In this document: in pieces, positions 47,044-59,334 of the stretch | How positions within the stretch are numbered: the stretch's first letter is position 1 | How the letters are laid out: each line of letters starts with the position of its first letter | Assembly: GCA_022497155.1 (NCBI GenBank) | Contig: MU385722.1 | Span: 62,001 to 126,000, forward strand | Direction: 5' to 3' | Source: Whalleya microplaca | Taxonomy: Eukaryota > Ascomycota > Sordariomycetes > Xylariales > Xylariaceae | DNA length: 64,000 bases | The notes under the pieces: generated by a model | What the model was told of the DNA's origin: nothing | The model's input: the letters and a program-made list of their open reading frames with translations, nothing else | Database searches by the model: none | Position numbers and translations under genes: made by a program

Positions 47044-47367
47044 TTGATCGATCCCTTTCCGCCCCTACCGCCCACTGCTTCGGTACTCGACCTGCATACC
47101 GAAGGGTCAGGGAAGCTAGCCTTGTATCCGATCCGGTCCCTGCGCCATAAAGGGGAGGATGAGAAGGAAGAAGCAATAACCAGTTGGGTCTTGTTGGATT
47201 TTTACGTACATGGTGAACGAATTATCCGACTATCCGACTGCGGCTATCTCGAAAGCAATCATCGACGTTGCGCGTCTATAGACGCACAGGCGAAACCGAG
47301 TGACTTATTGTACGCCACTGTCGCGCAACGTTTGTCGCATGCCTCGAGTGTCCCCATATATCTGTAG
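47044..47367 (+). other. Possible upstream ORF of the kinesin gene
   Basis: A 107-codon frame ends 44 bp before the kinesin ATG. It has no recognised domain. If transcription starts before 47044 it would act as a long uORF; otherwise it is simply promoter sequence. Confidence 0.25.
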
Positions 47368-47411
47368 ATAGCTATAGTTGACGGGAAGGTAACTACCTTC
47401 ATCTTGCAACT

Positions 47412-50400
47412 ATGGCGGGCGGTGGAAATATCAAGGTGGTGGTGAGATGTCGGCCCTTCAACGGCAGAGGTAGGTTGACTATATTGCTCTCACTAAGAGT
47501 TGCCTCTAAGGATAGCTCTGTAAAAGCTCTCGGCTTGCCACCATACTGATACTGACTTCTGCAGAAATCGACCGCGGTTCAAAATGTATTGTTGAAATGA
47601 ACAACAACCAAACGGTTCTAACACCACCACCAGAAGCGGCACACAACGCCAAAGGATCCAAGGACCACTCAGTAAAGACCTTTGCGTTTGACAAATCTTA
47701 TTGGTCGTTCAACAAAAGTGACCCAAATTACGCTGGACAGGATAACCTACATAATGATCTCGGAAAGCCCCTTTTGGATAATGCATTCCAAGGTTACAAC
47801 AACTGTATTTTTGCTTATGGGCAGACTGGGTCCGGAAAGTCATACTCCATGATGGGATACGGGAAAGACGCCGGTATCATCCCCAATATTTGTCAAGATA
47901 TGTTCGAGAGAATCGAGGACTTGCAGAAAGACGGTTCGTCAAGGTGTACGGTGGAAGTGTCATACCTCGAAATTTACAACGAAAGAGTGCGAGATTTATT
48001 GAATCCTTCGACAAAGGGCAACCTGAAGGTTCGAGAACATCCGTCTACTGGTCCTTATGTGGAAGATTTGGCCAAGCTGGTGGTGGGCAGCTTTCAGGAG
48101 ATTGAGAACCTCATGGACGAAGGTAACAAAGCAAGAACAGTTGCCGCGACAAACATGAACGAGACCTCCAGTCGAAGTCATGCGGTATTTACACTCATGC
48201 TCACTCAGAAGAAATTCGATGCCGAGACGAAGATGGAATTGGAAAAACAGGCCAAAATCAGTTTAGTGGATCTGGCTGGTTCGGAAAGAGCAACGTCGAC
48301 CGGTGCCACCGGCGCTCGACTCAAGGAGGGTGCCGAAATTAATAGATCCCTCTCGACACTCGGCCGTGTGATAGCAGCATTGGCCGATCTCTCAACGGGA
48401 GTCAAGAAGAAGAAGGGAGCGCACGGAAACGTCCCATACCGTGACAGTGTCCTGACATGGCTATTAAAAGATTCGCTCGGTGGAAACAGTATGACGGCCA
48501 TGATTGCGGCCATCAGTCCGGCTGATATCAACTATGACGAAACTCTGAGTACTTTACGATACGCCGATTCCGCTAAGCGAATCAAGAACCACGCTGTCAT
48601 CAACGAGGATGCAAATGCTCGCATGATCCGGGAGTTGAAGGAAGAACTAGCGGTGCTCCGGAGCAAACTGGGGGGAGGAACGGCCGGTGGCTCTGGCGGT
48701 TCTACTGTTCCACCTGAAGAGGTATATGCTGAAGGTACACCCTTGGAAAAGCAGATTGTCAGCATTACTTCGTCCGATGGTGTCGTAAAGAAGGTATCTA
48801 AAGCAGAAATTGCGGAACAACTGAGCCAAAGCGAGAAGCTATTAACGGATCTCAACCAAACCTGGGAACAGAAATTGCAGAAAACCGAAGAAATCCACAA
48901 GGAGCGTGAAGCAGCCCTCGAGGAACTTGGAATCAGCATCGAGAAAGGATTCGTTGGATTGCATACACCAAAGAAGATGCCTCATTTGGTCAACTTGTCA
49001 GACGACCCTCTTCTAGCGGAATGTTTGGTCTACAATCTCAAGCCGGGCAAAACTACGGTCGGGAACGTGGATTCGAATGCAGAGCATCAGGCTAACATCC
49101 GTCTCAATGGCACTCGAATTTTACATGAACACTGTTCATTTGACAATGCTTCAGACGGCACTGTTACGATAACACCGAACGAAGGCGCGTCAATTATGGT
49201 CAATGGAAAACGCATAAATGAAGTGACGAGGTTGCACTCTGGTTACAGAGTCATTCTAGGCGACTTTCATATTTTCAGATTTAATCATCCTATGGAGGCC
49301 AAGGCGGAGCGGGACGAGACACGACAGAGTCTACTGCGCCAGTCCATAACGGCAAACCAGCTGCAGAGCCTAGATCGCACGTCACCATCTCCGCGACCAG
49401 GCCACGATCGATCTATAAGCAAAGCTGGTTCCGAGTTTGGCGAGAGTCGTCCCGAGTCTCCTGCACAATATCGGAATGGTCGAGATTCGGATTGGTCGTT
49501 TGCAAGACGAGAAGCCGCAGGAGCGATGCTCGGCACAGATAAAAATCTTCAAAGCTTGAGTGACGACGAGCTCAATGCGCTGTTTGAAGATGTCCAGCGT
49601 GCGAGAGCCGAGCGTGTGAATGATAGAGAAGGCGATGAAGATCTAGAGTCGAACACGTCTTACCCTATCCGAGAAAAGTACATGTCCACCGGTACAATCG
49701 ATAACCTCTCCCTTGACACGGCGCTTACTATGCCTTCTACTCCGAAGGCAGGGGAGGATGATCGCCTCAAGGAGATTCGGGAAAATATGCAGACTCAGCT
49801 CGAGAAGCAGAAAGAGGAGTACCAAGATCAACTCAAGAGTGCGGAAGCTGCTAACGTCGAGGCGGAAGAGATTAAACGGGAAAGGGTGAGGATGGAGGAG
49901 ACTCTAACGCAATTGAAGGCCGACATGCAGAAGCAGCTGGAGTCCCAGAAGCAGGAGTTTGAGGCCAAGATCGAGAAGCTGGATCCGCTCAAGCGACCCA
50001 AAGCGAAGCCGAAACTTTCCGAAGAAGAAATCGAAATGGCCAAGAAAGTGGTTGAGCATTGGAGAGGTCGGCATTACGTCCAAATGGCCGAAGCCGTCCT
50101 TCAGCACGCGGCTACCCTGAAGGAGGCACAGATCATGAGTGAAGAGCTAGGCGAAAGCGTAGTTTTCCAATTCACCGTGGTCGATGCGGGACATGTGCGC
50201 TGCTCATCCTACGATATGGTTTTGAATGATGTGCCTGGCGAAGGTGAAGACTTACCCTTGGAAGAATCGCCAAAGCCTTGTGTGGGCGTTCGCGTTATCG
50301 ATTACAAGAACACTGTTGTCCATCTGTGGAGCCTAGACAAACTTCACGATCGCGTGCGACAGATGCGGCAGATGCATCAGTACCTCGACCAGCCGGAATA

Positions 50401-52711
50401 TTCACAGCATTTCAAGCTAGATAACCCATTTGTCGAAACTTGCATGCCTGAGTATTCGCTTGTTGGCGAGGTCGACGTCCCCCTCAAGGCTGTCTTCAAT
50501 AGCCGTGTCCAAGACTTTACCTTAGATGTCTTATCGCCGCATACGTCTCATGCCATTGGGATCATCAAGGTCTCGCTAGAACCTTCTAGCGCAAGAGCCC
50601 CTTCAAGCACCTTGAAGTATAATGTTGTTATGCATGATATGGTGGGCTTTGCTGAACGAGAAGGGACGGACGTACATGCCCAACTGTTCATACCGGGCAT
50701 ATCTGAAGGTGGTGTCACCACTACTCAGATGATCAAAGATTTCGATGAGGGCTCTATACGGTTCGACAGCGTTCATAGTATGAGCGTTCCCTTGTTTGGA
50801 CCACAGGAAGTGAACCTCAGGATTGCCATATACGCTAAGGTGTCTACGATGCATCTCGACAAGCTGCTCAGCTGGGACGAAATGCGTGATGCTACACCAG
50901 GCTCCAAGGATAAACCCCAAGGCGCGCGGATAAATGAGTCTCAGTTCTATACAGAAGAGAAGCATGATCTGTTAGCCCGGATCCAGATCCTGGAACTTAA
51001 CGAGAACGGAGAGTATGTGCCAGTGGAGGTCACACAGACAAGCGAGATGGACACTGGCTCTTTTCAACTACACCAGGGACTCCAAAGGCGTGTGGCGATC
51101 AACCTCTCCCACAGCTCAGGAGATGCATTACCGTGGGAAGATATCAGTTCTGTCCGGATTGGTAAGATCCAACTTGTCGACCATGCTGGCAAAAATCCTG
51201 ATTTGGGTTCTCCAATGCCCGACATCCCTCTTAGACTAGGCTCAAAGCCGACTTTCCGTCAGAATGCCAACGGCACTCGAAGTGTGACGATTACGGGACA
51301 GTGGGACTCTAGTTTACACAGTTCTCTTCTGCTGGACCGAACGACAGCAGACAAGTACAAGGTTCAGATGACTCTATCGTGGGACATTGTTGCTGACAAC
51401 TTTGCTGAGCCAATGAAGTTCAGCACGAATGTCTACTGTCAGATACTAGGCCGAACATTCGTACGCCAAGCTTCGATGCTTTCATCTCTGTTCCAACATG
51501 TGAGGGTCGTTCATTCATCGACAGCCATATTCACTCTGAAGTTGCGACCAGCACCAATCAAACGAGTCGGAGATCTTTGGAGAATGAGTAGTCAGCACGA
51601 CTACGTAAAAGGCGAAGAGAATCTAAGTAACTGGAGCCCGAGGGGCGTCTCGCTGATAGCCGACTACATTGCAGCGCGAAAGAAGAAGGGTCGCATTGCT
51701 GAGATCGGCGCGGCTCAGCTTTTCCTGAAGAAGATTGGGTTGCCCGAGCCCAAGAATAAGCCGGCTGAGGATGAAGACCATTCCGAAGATGATCCCGATT
51801 CTAAGCCGCACGATGACGATCAAGACTCAATCAATGCGCTACTCAATGATACACCCGAGACGTCGCGGCCCTCAACGCCCACGCCCAAACCAACGGAAGC
51901 TACTGATGATGAACAGACACCAGGGCCAATAGAACAACCTGCCCAGTCTCCTGAGCCTACTGAGCAACCCGTAGAGCAACCTGTGGAGCAGCCCCCAACG
52001 TCTAACTTTGATGAGCACGAGATTAAAATCTTGAACGACTGCCTGAAGCTTTGGAAGCGACACCCGGACCCTGTGATCTGCGTTCTCAGTCCAGAAAACA
52101 CCACGCCTCCCTCCAACGGCATTGCGCCCGAATCGACGGAGCCGCCAAGACTGATCTCGACTATCATCCGAGTCCCGAAGAACCCCAATGTACTTAAAGG
52201 AGGGTATCTTCTGGTGCCCAATAACGATTACAGCAAATGGGTCAAGAGATTCGTGGAACTTCGGCGTCCTTATCTACATATCCATAACGTCACAGACGGA
52301 GACGAGATTGCGATTGTCAGTCTGCGCAATTCCAGGGTTGACAGTCAACCTGAGATCCTGGCATTGTTCCATGACCACGACGATGGCTCAGAATGGGGTA
52401 CGCCACCCCACGCGAACGGCAATCTGCATCCAGATCACGCCCGAACGCTGTCTAACCAGAGCATCTCGTCCATCTGGACCGGCATTCCCGGCTCGGGACC
52501 TAGTCTGGGCGGGCTGAGCGAGCGCCTGCAGTCCGGCGTGTTTGCCGTCTACGGGACGGACAACACGTGGTTGTTCGCGGCGCGCAACGAGCGCGAAAAG
52601 CTCGACTGGATCTTCCGCATCGACCAGAGCTACTTCTCGGGGACGGGAAGCGCGAGCGGTAGTGGCGCCGTGAGCCCGCAGCCGAGGAACTTCTCGCTCG
52701 ATGCTGATTGA
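47412..52711 (+). CDS. uncA: Kinesin-3 motor (KIF1/Unc-104 type, UncA homologue)
   Basis: Plus-end-directed microtubule motor that moves endosomes and vesicles in hyphae. Exon 1 is 47412-47469, then one 95-nt intron, then a single exon 47565-52711, giving 1734 residues. The motor domain (about 1-365) has the P-loop GQTGSGKS at 105-112, switch I NETSSRSH at about 218-225 and switch II DLAGSE at 255-260, and a lysine-rich loop 12 (GVKKKKGAHG), typical of kinesin-3. An FHA domain lies at about 502-592, followed by coiled coils (about 740-860), a KIF1B/DUF3694-type central region (about 870-1370), an acidic Pro/Glu linker with repeated EQP units (about 1410-1500), and a C-terminal PH domain (about 1562-1712) that begins GGYLLVP and is expected to bind phosphoinositides. 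Length matches fungal UncA/NKin2. No break was seen. Confidence 0.97.
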
Positions 52712-53828
52712 TTGATTGAGATATGTTTTTTCAATATCAATTATTTGATACCGCTTAGTTCAGCCCCCAAGCAGTCTAGGCGTTTTGGATGCGACGAGGT
52801 CACGACATTCTCTTTTATCACATATAATGCGGCGATATACCAGTTGGGATAGGTTGATTGACTGACAGCAGAGAGGGGCGTTCGTTTTTCTTCCCTTTTG
52901 TTTAAAATTACAACAATGACAACAACACGCCCAACCCCCCTTCTGCATCTATCTCTAGATGAAGATCCAGCTCGCCCTGGATACCCACTCATACATACAT
53001 ATTATACCCTGACAAAGTCTTTAGAGAGAGAGAGAGCGGACAAGCATGCACACAGATAGATGGAATGAAGAGGGAGGGAGAGAGATGGAAGAGAAGAGAA
53101 GAGAATCGTCCTCTCTTTTGTCGTATAGACGATCTTGGGCAGATCAGATGCAAGCAGGCGCGCGCGAGAGAGGGTTTGATACCACGGGGGTGATTGATTG
53201 GTTGATCAATCATCGTCATCATCATCATCTGAATCGAAAGTTATGCTTGTACGAATACTACCATAATAAATAGAAAGAACTTGAAGTTAATCAGAACGTG
53301 AACGTGCGCCGCCATCTGGCAGAATAGTATTGCCCTGGGCTTCAAATGATTGCTGGATCCTTTCGTCGCGCCTGGGCAAGGATCGTGCGTTTTTGGCGCA
53401 GCAGGTATAGGAAAGTAATCGTGACTGACTATCGTAGAACTAGGGGCAATCCAATCGATGCTGGCCTTTTGGGTGGCATTTTAGGTGTTTACATTGTGTT
53501 GCGCCTGATCTCACTTGAATAGTCCAATCAGTTCTTGACAACTCCAACATTATCACAGGAAAGGTCTCACATTTAAAGACACGGACAAAGAAAGGTAAGT
53601 ATAGTCCAGTCTATAGTATTCGAGGTTTTATCTATTCATAGAATCAGCTCGTTTACTTGCAGCCTTAATACTAGAAGAGCTACCAGTAGTTGAGCTTGTT
53701 TCATTCTCAAACTCGTGTATATAAATTGTCATGTCCACCTCATCCATGGATTGATCATCCACTTCTCATATCTCCTAGTCTTTACGTAGCTGTATCTTCA
53801 TCTTCGAGCCCAACCACACCGACAAAGA
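52712..53828. other. 1.1 kb intergenic
   Basis: 3' flank of the kinesin and promoter of the next gene. It has GA-rich tracts (about 53020-53100) and an ATCATCGTCATCATCATCATC tract near 53207-53230. No gene supported. Confidence 0.45.
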
Positions 53829-54494
53829 ATGCAACGAAGAGAGCTAGAAAGTCCACATCCTCCCTGCGCGGAGCTGCAACGCTTCAAATGGCTCGCTGTT
53901 CCTCGCTGCGAGGAAATTGCAAAGGAAGTAAAGACACGGTTTGGGCCTTGCAAATGCGAATACTACAAAAATCGGGCTTGCGTCACTAATAAAAGTAAGC
54001 TACAATGGCTAGATACCTACGGCCCTCGGCCATCCGGTATCGAGGTCACGGTGCCTGTCTTGAAAATCACACTTCGAGAATTAGAAAATTTCTGCCGGCA
54101 ACAATGGGACGAATTCTACGAGGTGGTCCTCACAAAACGGAACGGGGGACTTGAGCACAACCTGGGCTATTATTGCATTGAACTTCGCCTCGCCGATGGG
54201 GAAATATGTGTCCGCTACCCACCTAAGTATGTCTTAATGCCTTATGGACAGGGCAGATCTTATCACCACGAGCTGGGATCTCCGAAAGAATTGGATGTTA
54301 TCAGATCCGTTCCTGGAGCCACGACACCAGCCCAAGTTGTTACGGTGCACGCTTCATTTGCACCGACGCCGGCTATATGCGTTTCTTATGGAGGAACAGA
54401 GGAGTGGAGTTCCAGAAAAAGTAAACGGCGGCGGTTAGCATTCAAAAGAGATGTGAATGGGGGCACTGAGCTTGATGCAGAGCTCGAGGGCTAA
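53829..54494 (+). CDS. Hypothetical protein, 221 residues
   Basis: Single open frame from 53829. The product has mixed charged and aromatic composition, a cysteine group CKCEYYKNRAC near residues 41-51, a possible beta-rich middle (LGYYCIELRLADGEICVRYPPKYVLMPYG) and a basic patch SRKSKRRRLAFKR near the end that could be a nuclear-localisation signal. It has no signal peptide or TM helix. An alternative overlapping plus frame (53690-53989) is in a different phase. I do not recognise the family. The coherent amino-acid composition over the whole length favours a real gene. Confidence 0.55.
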   Translation: MQRRELESPHPPCAELQRFKWLAVPRCEEIAKEVKTRFGPCKCEYYKNRACVTNKSKLQWLDTYGPRPSGIEVTVPVLKITLRELENFCRQQWDEFYEVVLTKRNGGLEHNLGYYCIELRLADGEICVRYPPKYVLMPYGQGRSYHHELGSPKELDVIRSVPGATTPAQVVTVHASFAPTPAICVSYGGTEEWSSRKSKRRRLAFKRDVNGGTELDAELEG

Positions 54495-55101
54495 GAGTTA
54501 GAAGGTTAAGCTTGGTGCAATCGAGCTAGATACCTGAATTGTTCTGCTCAAACATTATCCAACACAGCAGCTGGGTTATTTTGAGAAACCCACGTGAGAT
54601 CAAGAGCATGCGAGTCATAACGGAAATCTGCGCGAGATGTGAGATGTGGACAGGGTCACTGCTAAGAAGAAGAAGAACCGGATAAGGATTAGTTCAAGTA
54701 TTTAGGTGATGTCGATACTCCAACCTCGAGGAGATGCTCCTATTAATAGCATAGCTCAGGATTATTACACAGCGTAAAACCAACTTGGACCGATACTTGG
54801 AGGAAATTATGAATATCATGCATATCTCTTGGCAACACACTAATGCTTCGTCTACGTTTCCTATATGAGCCTTGAGGTATGAATTAAGATATGCTTGATT
54901 ATTAGTGTATTGATTATATGCTAGAAGGGAGATGTTGCTTGATTAAAATGTAGCTTTTAGAAACATAGTTGTAAGGCTTCGCAAATTTATTTAGTAATAT
55001 GCTATAGTGAACAGTGATATATCCTGTTGAATGGATTACACTGTGGATAGTGATGTACTGCATTTGGTCCTCATCGCCAATATTGTTGATCGAACTGCCT
55101 C
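54495..55101. other. Convergent intergenic region, AT-rich
   Basis: About 600 bp of AT-rich sequence between two converging genes. No frame or repeat of note. Confidence 0.5.
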
Positions 55102-56755
55102 CTATGCCGTTCTATCTCCATCGGCCTGCGAAGTCTTTGGCCTTATGTCGCCCAAGCAAGGGGCGAAGAACATTTCCCCTGTCAGAGCAAGACGTAGGGT
55201 TCGTACAGCTACCAATAGCCAAAGAGCAAAGACACTACACGAGAATATCTTACGGGGAAGTCAGTCGAGAGGAATCTGGTCATTATATTGTTAGAAATTA
55301 CGTACCATGGTGAGTATTTTGAAAGCGGGACTGCTAAGGTTCTCGCCTAGAGAACTCGTGCAAGTCGTGAAGACACCGAGAGGAAAGGTGAAGCCCCACC
55401 ACCCCATGTTGAAGGGAAACCTTGGTGTCGTTGCAATGCTAATGATGGCAAAAGCAAGCCAGCCCACAGCAAACCCCCACATAATGAGTGCAGCGAACAC
55501 CCCAAGCACGTAGAGTATCTCTACACCACGGAAGGAGTCTTGTGCTAGGGGCCCCAATACCTGGGATTTAGGGAGGACCTTTAATGCTACTTTCCCTAGC
55601 TGTTGGATGCCGAAGCCACCTTGACCGAGTGGACCAACTGGCAGGAACATGGACACGATGGCTTCTTTTGGAGGAACCGAATGGAGATTCAAGCGTTGGA
55701 AATACATCGCGAGAATCAAGAGTGAGAAAGATCCACCTAGCCCCCATAGGAGGTAAGAGACAATGAGAGTTGCGACAGCATGATCGATGCTTGGCAGAGC
55801 CTCTGCAACGATGCCTCCAGATGCAGCCGCAACCACTGCAGGCACTACTGGAAGAAGAAGGGTCGCGTTAGTTTGCTGTAGCTGTGGATTGTGGTGGCGC
55901 ATGCTTAAGTTCTGTTAGTCAATCCTGGAATATAGGTTGCCAATCTAATGGGGGCCTTGGCTTACACAACAAATGGCATGATTAGACAGGTAGCTAGGGA
56001 CAAGGTCACGTCTAGCCACCATAATGCCCAAGCTAGGTAAATTGTCCAAGTACCCCATGATTTACACGAAAGTACAATCATGTTAATGATGGCTGTTCAA
56101 GTTAGCAGGATCATGTATAAAATGAACGGGATACTTTACTTACTTGCTAGAGCCATAGGTATACATCCGAGGAAGAGGGACTGAGCCGGATGTCTAATCA
56201 TGGCGAACCAGATCTCAGGGTAAAGAGAATAGCGCAATGTGGTAAGCACTAGGAAGGTCACAAAGAGTACTACATTCAGCGCAAAGAATATGTAGGAAAC
56301 GTAGGAGAGCCACTATAACATAGAAGTCAGTGTTTCTCTCTTGACAAACAGTTGACGAATCATTAGAATTTTAGAAACATATTTGTGAGGCAACCACAAT
56401 CCATTAGAAGACGCTCGCTTATGAATTAAAACAAGAGAAGTATTAAATGACTCCATGTGACACTCACATTTGTGGTATATGGTAGCCCATGTATCAGGAT
56501 TGACACGATTCCAGTACCCATGTTGACTGAAAACCACCTGGATTCTTGTTAGATGGGAATGCCTACCATAACTTTGAGAATTTCATTAACCGCCTTGATC
56601 TAGACTTACGATGACGTGAAATTTCGGACAATACGCCTCCAGCCAACTTCCTCTTTCGGGAGTCCTCTGCGGCTTGCATCGCCGGGATTGTTAGTCTGTT
56701 CCATTATTCTATCGTCTCCGCGTGCTTGCGTTAATATATGGGAACTAGTTGACAT
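55102..56755 (-). CDS. ssu1: Sulfite efflux pump SSU1-type (TDT family: tellurite resistance/dicarboxylate transporter)
   Basis: Plasma-membrane exporter of about ten helices. SSU1 members export sulfite formed during cysteine breakdown; Mae1 relatives move malate. Six exons: 56755-56610, 56537-56468, 56312-56144, 56092-55966, 55903-55306 and 55248-55102, giving 418 residues. Family landmarks are visible: GWRRIVRNFTSSWFSVNMGTG in exons 1-2, PVGPLGQGGFGIQQLG and FNMGWWGFTFPLGVFT in exon 5, and a last exon with IFSCSVFALWLLVAVRT. Splicing at exon 4/5 (GTTGT|GTAAGC ... CTTAAG|C) restores MPFVVMRHHNP; that acceptor is weak but has a CTAAC branch point 15 nt before it. The start could also be the ATG at 56704. 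The GWWGFTFPLG motif favours SSU1 over Mae1. Confidence 0.9.
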
Positions 56756-57956
56756 ATGGTGACTTGCTTCATAATGCAAGATCGGTAAGCAGCCCGATTG
56801 AGAGGTTTTTGAGTTGAAGAAAAGAATTGAGTTTGGCAGGTTGTACCATCGTCTTAAGTCATGAAGTTGATCATTCAAAGTAGGTGGCAGGTTTGGTCTA
56901 ATGATATTAGTACTAAAAATCTAACCAATCAGACCAATCAATCTCACATTTTCTCGCCTTTTTTGTTTGGGTGTGACGTGGAGAATTTGAAATCTGCTCA
57001 ATACCTAGGTGTACTCCGTACAACCCCGGCTTATTCGCGGAACAGCAGAACTCAGGTCAAGAGAAATTTTGATCATTCTTCGAAGGTCCGAAGTTTCCAA
57101 CCACGCCCTAAGCAAGACATCTTGCCCTTTATGCACGGCCAGCAAACGACGAAGCTAGATACAACCCGTTAACCTCCGATATCGGTGGTGCATTCATCGG
57201 AAATAGTTGTTAGATAGTGATTACGGAATACCTAATTTCAACAGGAAGACAGCAGTGCAGTAGCAATATATGTAAAAGTCGGATATAAAAGAGCGGAACT
57301 TCTCCATACAACCGCCGCTACAATGCTGTAAAATATTGAGTAGTTGCGCGAAAAGAAGATATAGGTAGAAGAATAATTCACGTGATAGATGAATTCCTGA
57401 TGAACATCCAGAAATGATGATTCAATAATAAATATGACTATATACATGGTGATCCTTTTATGAACGGAGCCTTGCATGTCCCTATGCCCTAAAGGAGACT
57501 CGGTGGATAGCTGCTTTGATAGCGGTCTACTAGATGACGAACACTTAATAATAGTTATAAAGCTTCCCCTTGAACAGAAGAGCAAAGTACAGGGCGATTT
57601 CTCTTCGTGGAATCTATTAAAGGTAGGTATGTGTCGCAAAAACGACGCCGTTACTACTACACAGCAATAGCGCCTGATATATCCTGCGACAGTATGAAAG
57701 TCAATGATAGCATGTCATGTCGATGGCTTGAGATTTCTATATCTTTACTAGGCATCATTATTTTATTCAGACTATATAACTACAGTCGATTCTTTGAACC
57801 ACCAGATTTAAAAAGGGGCATCATTAATTTGCGATTTATTGGCACGTATTCTAGTTTAGCAACCGTCTTAGCTGGAAGGTATACCTATGTGTATGTTTGA
57901 GCGCTTTTATGATTGATCTAGACCTGATTTGCCTTATAAATTTCTCTGTGTAGCAC
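56756..57956. other. 1.2 kb intergenic
   Basis: Contains the SSU1 promoter and the 3' flank of the GH-like gene. Only frames below 135 codons with AT-driven composition. One copy of the short dispersed repeat lies at 57634-57695. Confidence 0.45.
57634..57695 (+). repeat. Short dispersed repeat, copy 1
   Basis: About 62 bp resembling 63532-63595 on the same strand. Shared blocks are TCGC, AAAAACGACG, CGCCTGATATATCC (14 identical bases), CGACA and GTAT; about 70% of positions match by eye. Confidence 0.55.
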
Positions 57957-59334
57957 TCATTGCCAAGCCTCTGCTAACTTAACCGCAGCATTGCCAGCCA
58001 TAGTTAAATAAGCATCCGGTTCCATGTCGTTGTCAATGCCGAGAAACCTCTGGTTTGTAGGCAACTCGCTAGTTCTCAAGACCGGGTAAATGGCAGTACC
58101 CTCATTCACCTCGTCGAACATAGCGCCGAATATAAACGTCGGCTTCAGACCCACAGCACCATCCAGCTGCTTCTGATAGAACGTCCCGTTCACTCTTGGA
58201 AAATGGTCAAACACTTCGTTCGGGTTCGCATTACTGCTTGAGCCGCCTGGCCACACCACAATGCTGCTATCGATACCTAGGTCACGGAGTGCGTCCGCGT
58301 CCTCCACGGCCTGTCGCCCATCGTGGAAGTCTTGGTAGTTGCTATTGTCGTAGGCGCCGACTGTCCATGGTTGGATCATGTCCGCCAGCTGATATACCGG
58401 TCCGTATCCACCGGGCTGGTTCGCGGCGAGTTCGGCGTGCCACGCTTGTTGGACACCAAGTATAACGTACCAGCCGGAGTTCTTGAGCGCAGTCACGATG
58501 GCGATACCGTCGTCGACTGTAACCTCAGTGACAATGCCGAAGCCCCATATTTCGAGAACGGGCTTGCCATTGTGGTGCATGTAAGCGGGAGAGGACGTGA
58601 TAGAGCTCAGAGCAGCAAGGTCGGCCAGGTAAGTAGCTGTAACGTTCGTTGACGATGTGGCAGCTCCGTTGAGGTCATACTCGATGACGAAGCCGCGGCC
58701 ATACTTCTCGGCGGCAGTCTTGACATTGTTCAGAATCTGTTCTGCAGTCAGAAGATTATCCAAGGATAGGCAGTAAATGCTACAAACATTAACCCAGCCC
58801 CCATTAGCTTCGTTGATGTAGCCGTAGAATCGCTGCATGAATGCTCCACTAATACCATGGTCTGCCAGATATTTGAAGTGTAGGTCTACGATACCGTCGC
58901 AGTCATTCGAGTAGAATTGAGCGACTTCGCCATTTGGAAGAGTGAAAGGGGTATCGAATAGGCATTCCGAGGGATAGCCAGTTACATTCGGTATCATATC
59001 CACCCCAACTGTCATGGGCATTAGCTTAAAACTTGCGATATATCAGATACACTTCTCACCATGTCCAACTTCGGGCGATGGTGTGTCCCTAAATTCCTGT
59101 TAAATGTCTAGTCTGCAGATGACCGTGCAAAGGGACTCACGTCGTCCAATGCGAATTTCCATCATCCTCATTCGGCTTTCTGAACCAAGCTTGGTAGCCA
59201 ACAAAGAATTTTCCATTTAGGGTAGACCTGTCGATAGTGGAGACTTGTCGCTCTACTGCTTTCATTGATAGAGGCGAAGACAATACACAACTGACAACAG
59301 CAGAAGTTGCTATAAGATGCTTTAGGATGGCCAT
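57957..59334 (-). CDS. Secreted glycoside-hydrolase-like protein (GH71/GH99-like, 'xylosidase/arabinosidase')
   Basis: Three exons, 59334-59141, 59088-59060 and 59008-57957, give 424 residues. The first about 20 residues (MAILKHLIATSAVVSCVLSS) are a signal peptide. GKFFVGYQAWF and the following SHWTT match the start of the GH99-like barrel; exon 2 is only 29 nt and supplies DTPSPEVGH, and exon 3 opens VGVDMIPNVTGYP. A loop HFKYLADHGISGAFMQRFYG and the EIWGFG and FGAMFDEVNEG segments lie on strand ends where acidic catalytic residues are expected. The protein is thought to cleave extracellular polysaccharide, but activity has not been assigned to most fungal members. An ATG within exon 3 (59021) was not used because it lies in the second intron of this model. 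Confidence 0.82.

Larger units (their letters stand above)
45684..47411. other. 1.7 kb intergenic, kinesin promoter side
   Basis: The left part is AT-rich. An 8-bp tandem repeat lies at 46576-46614 and a GC-rich patch (GGGGCGCGGGCGCGATCGCG) at about 46791-46810. An upstream frame close to the kinesin start is listed separately. Confidence 0.45.
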
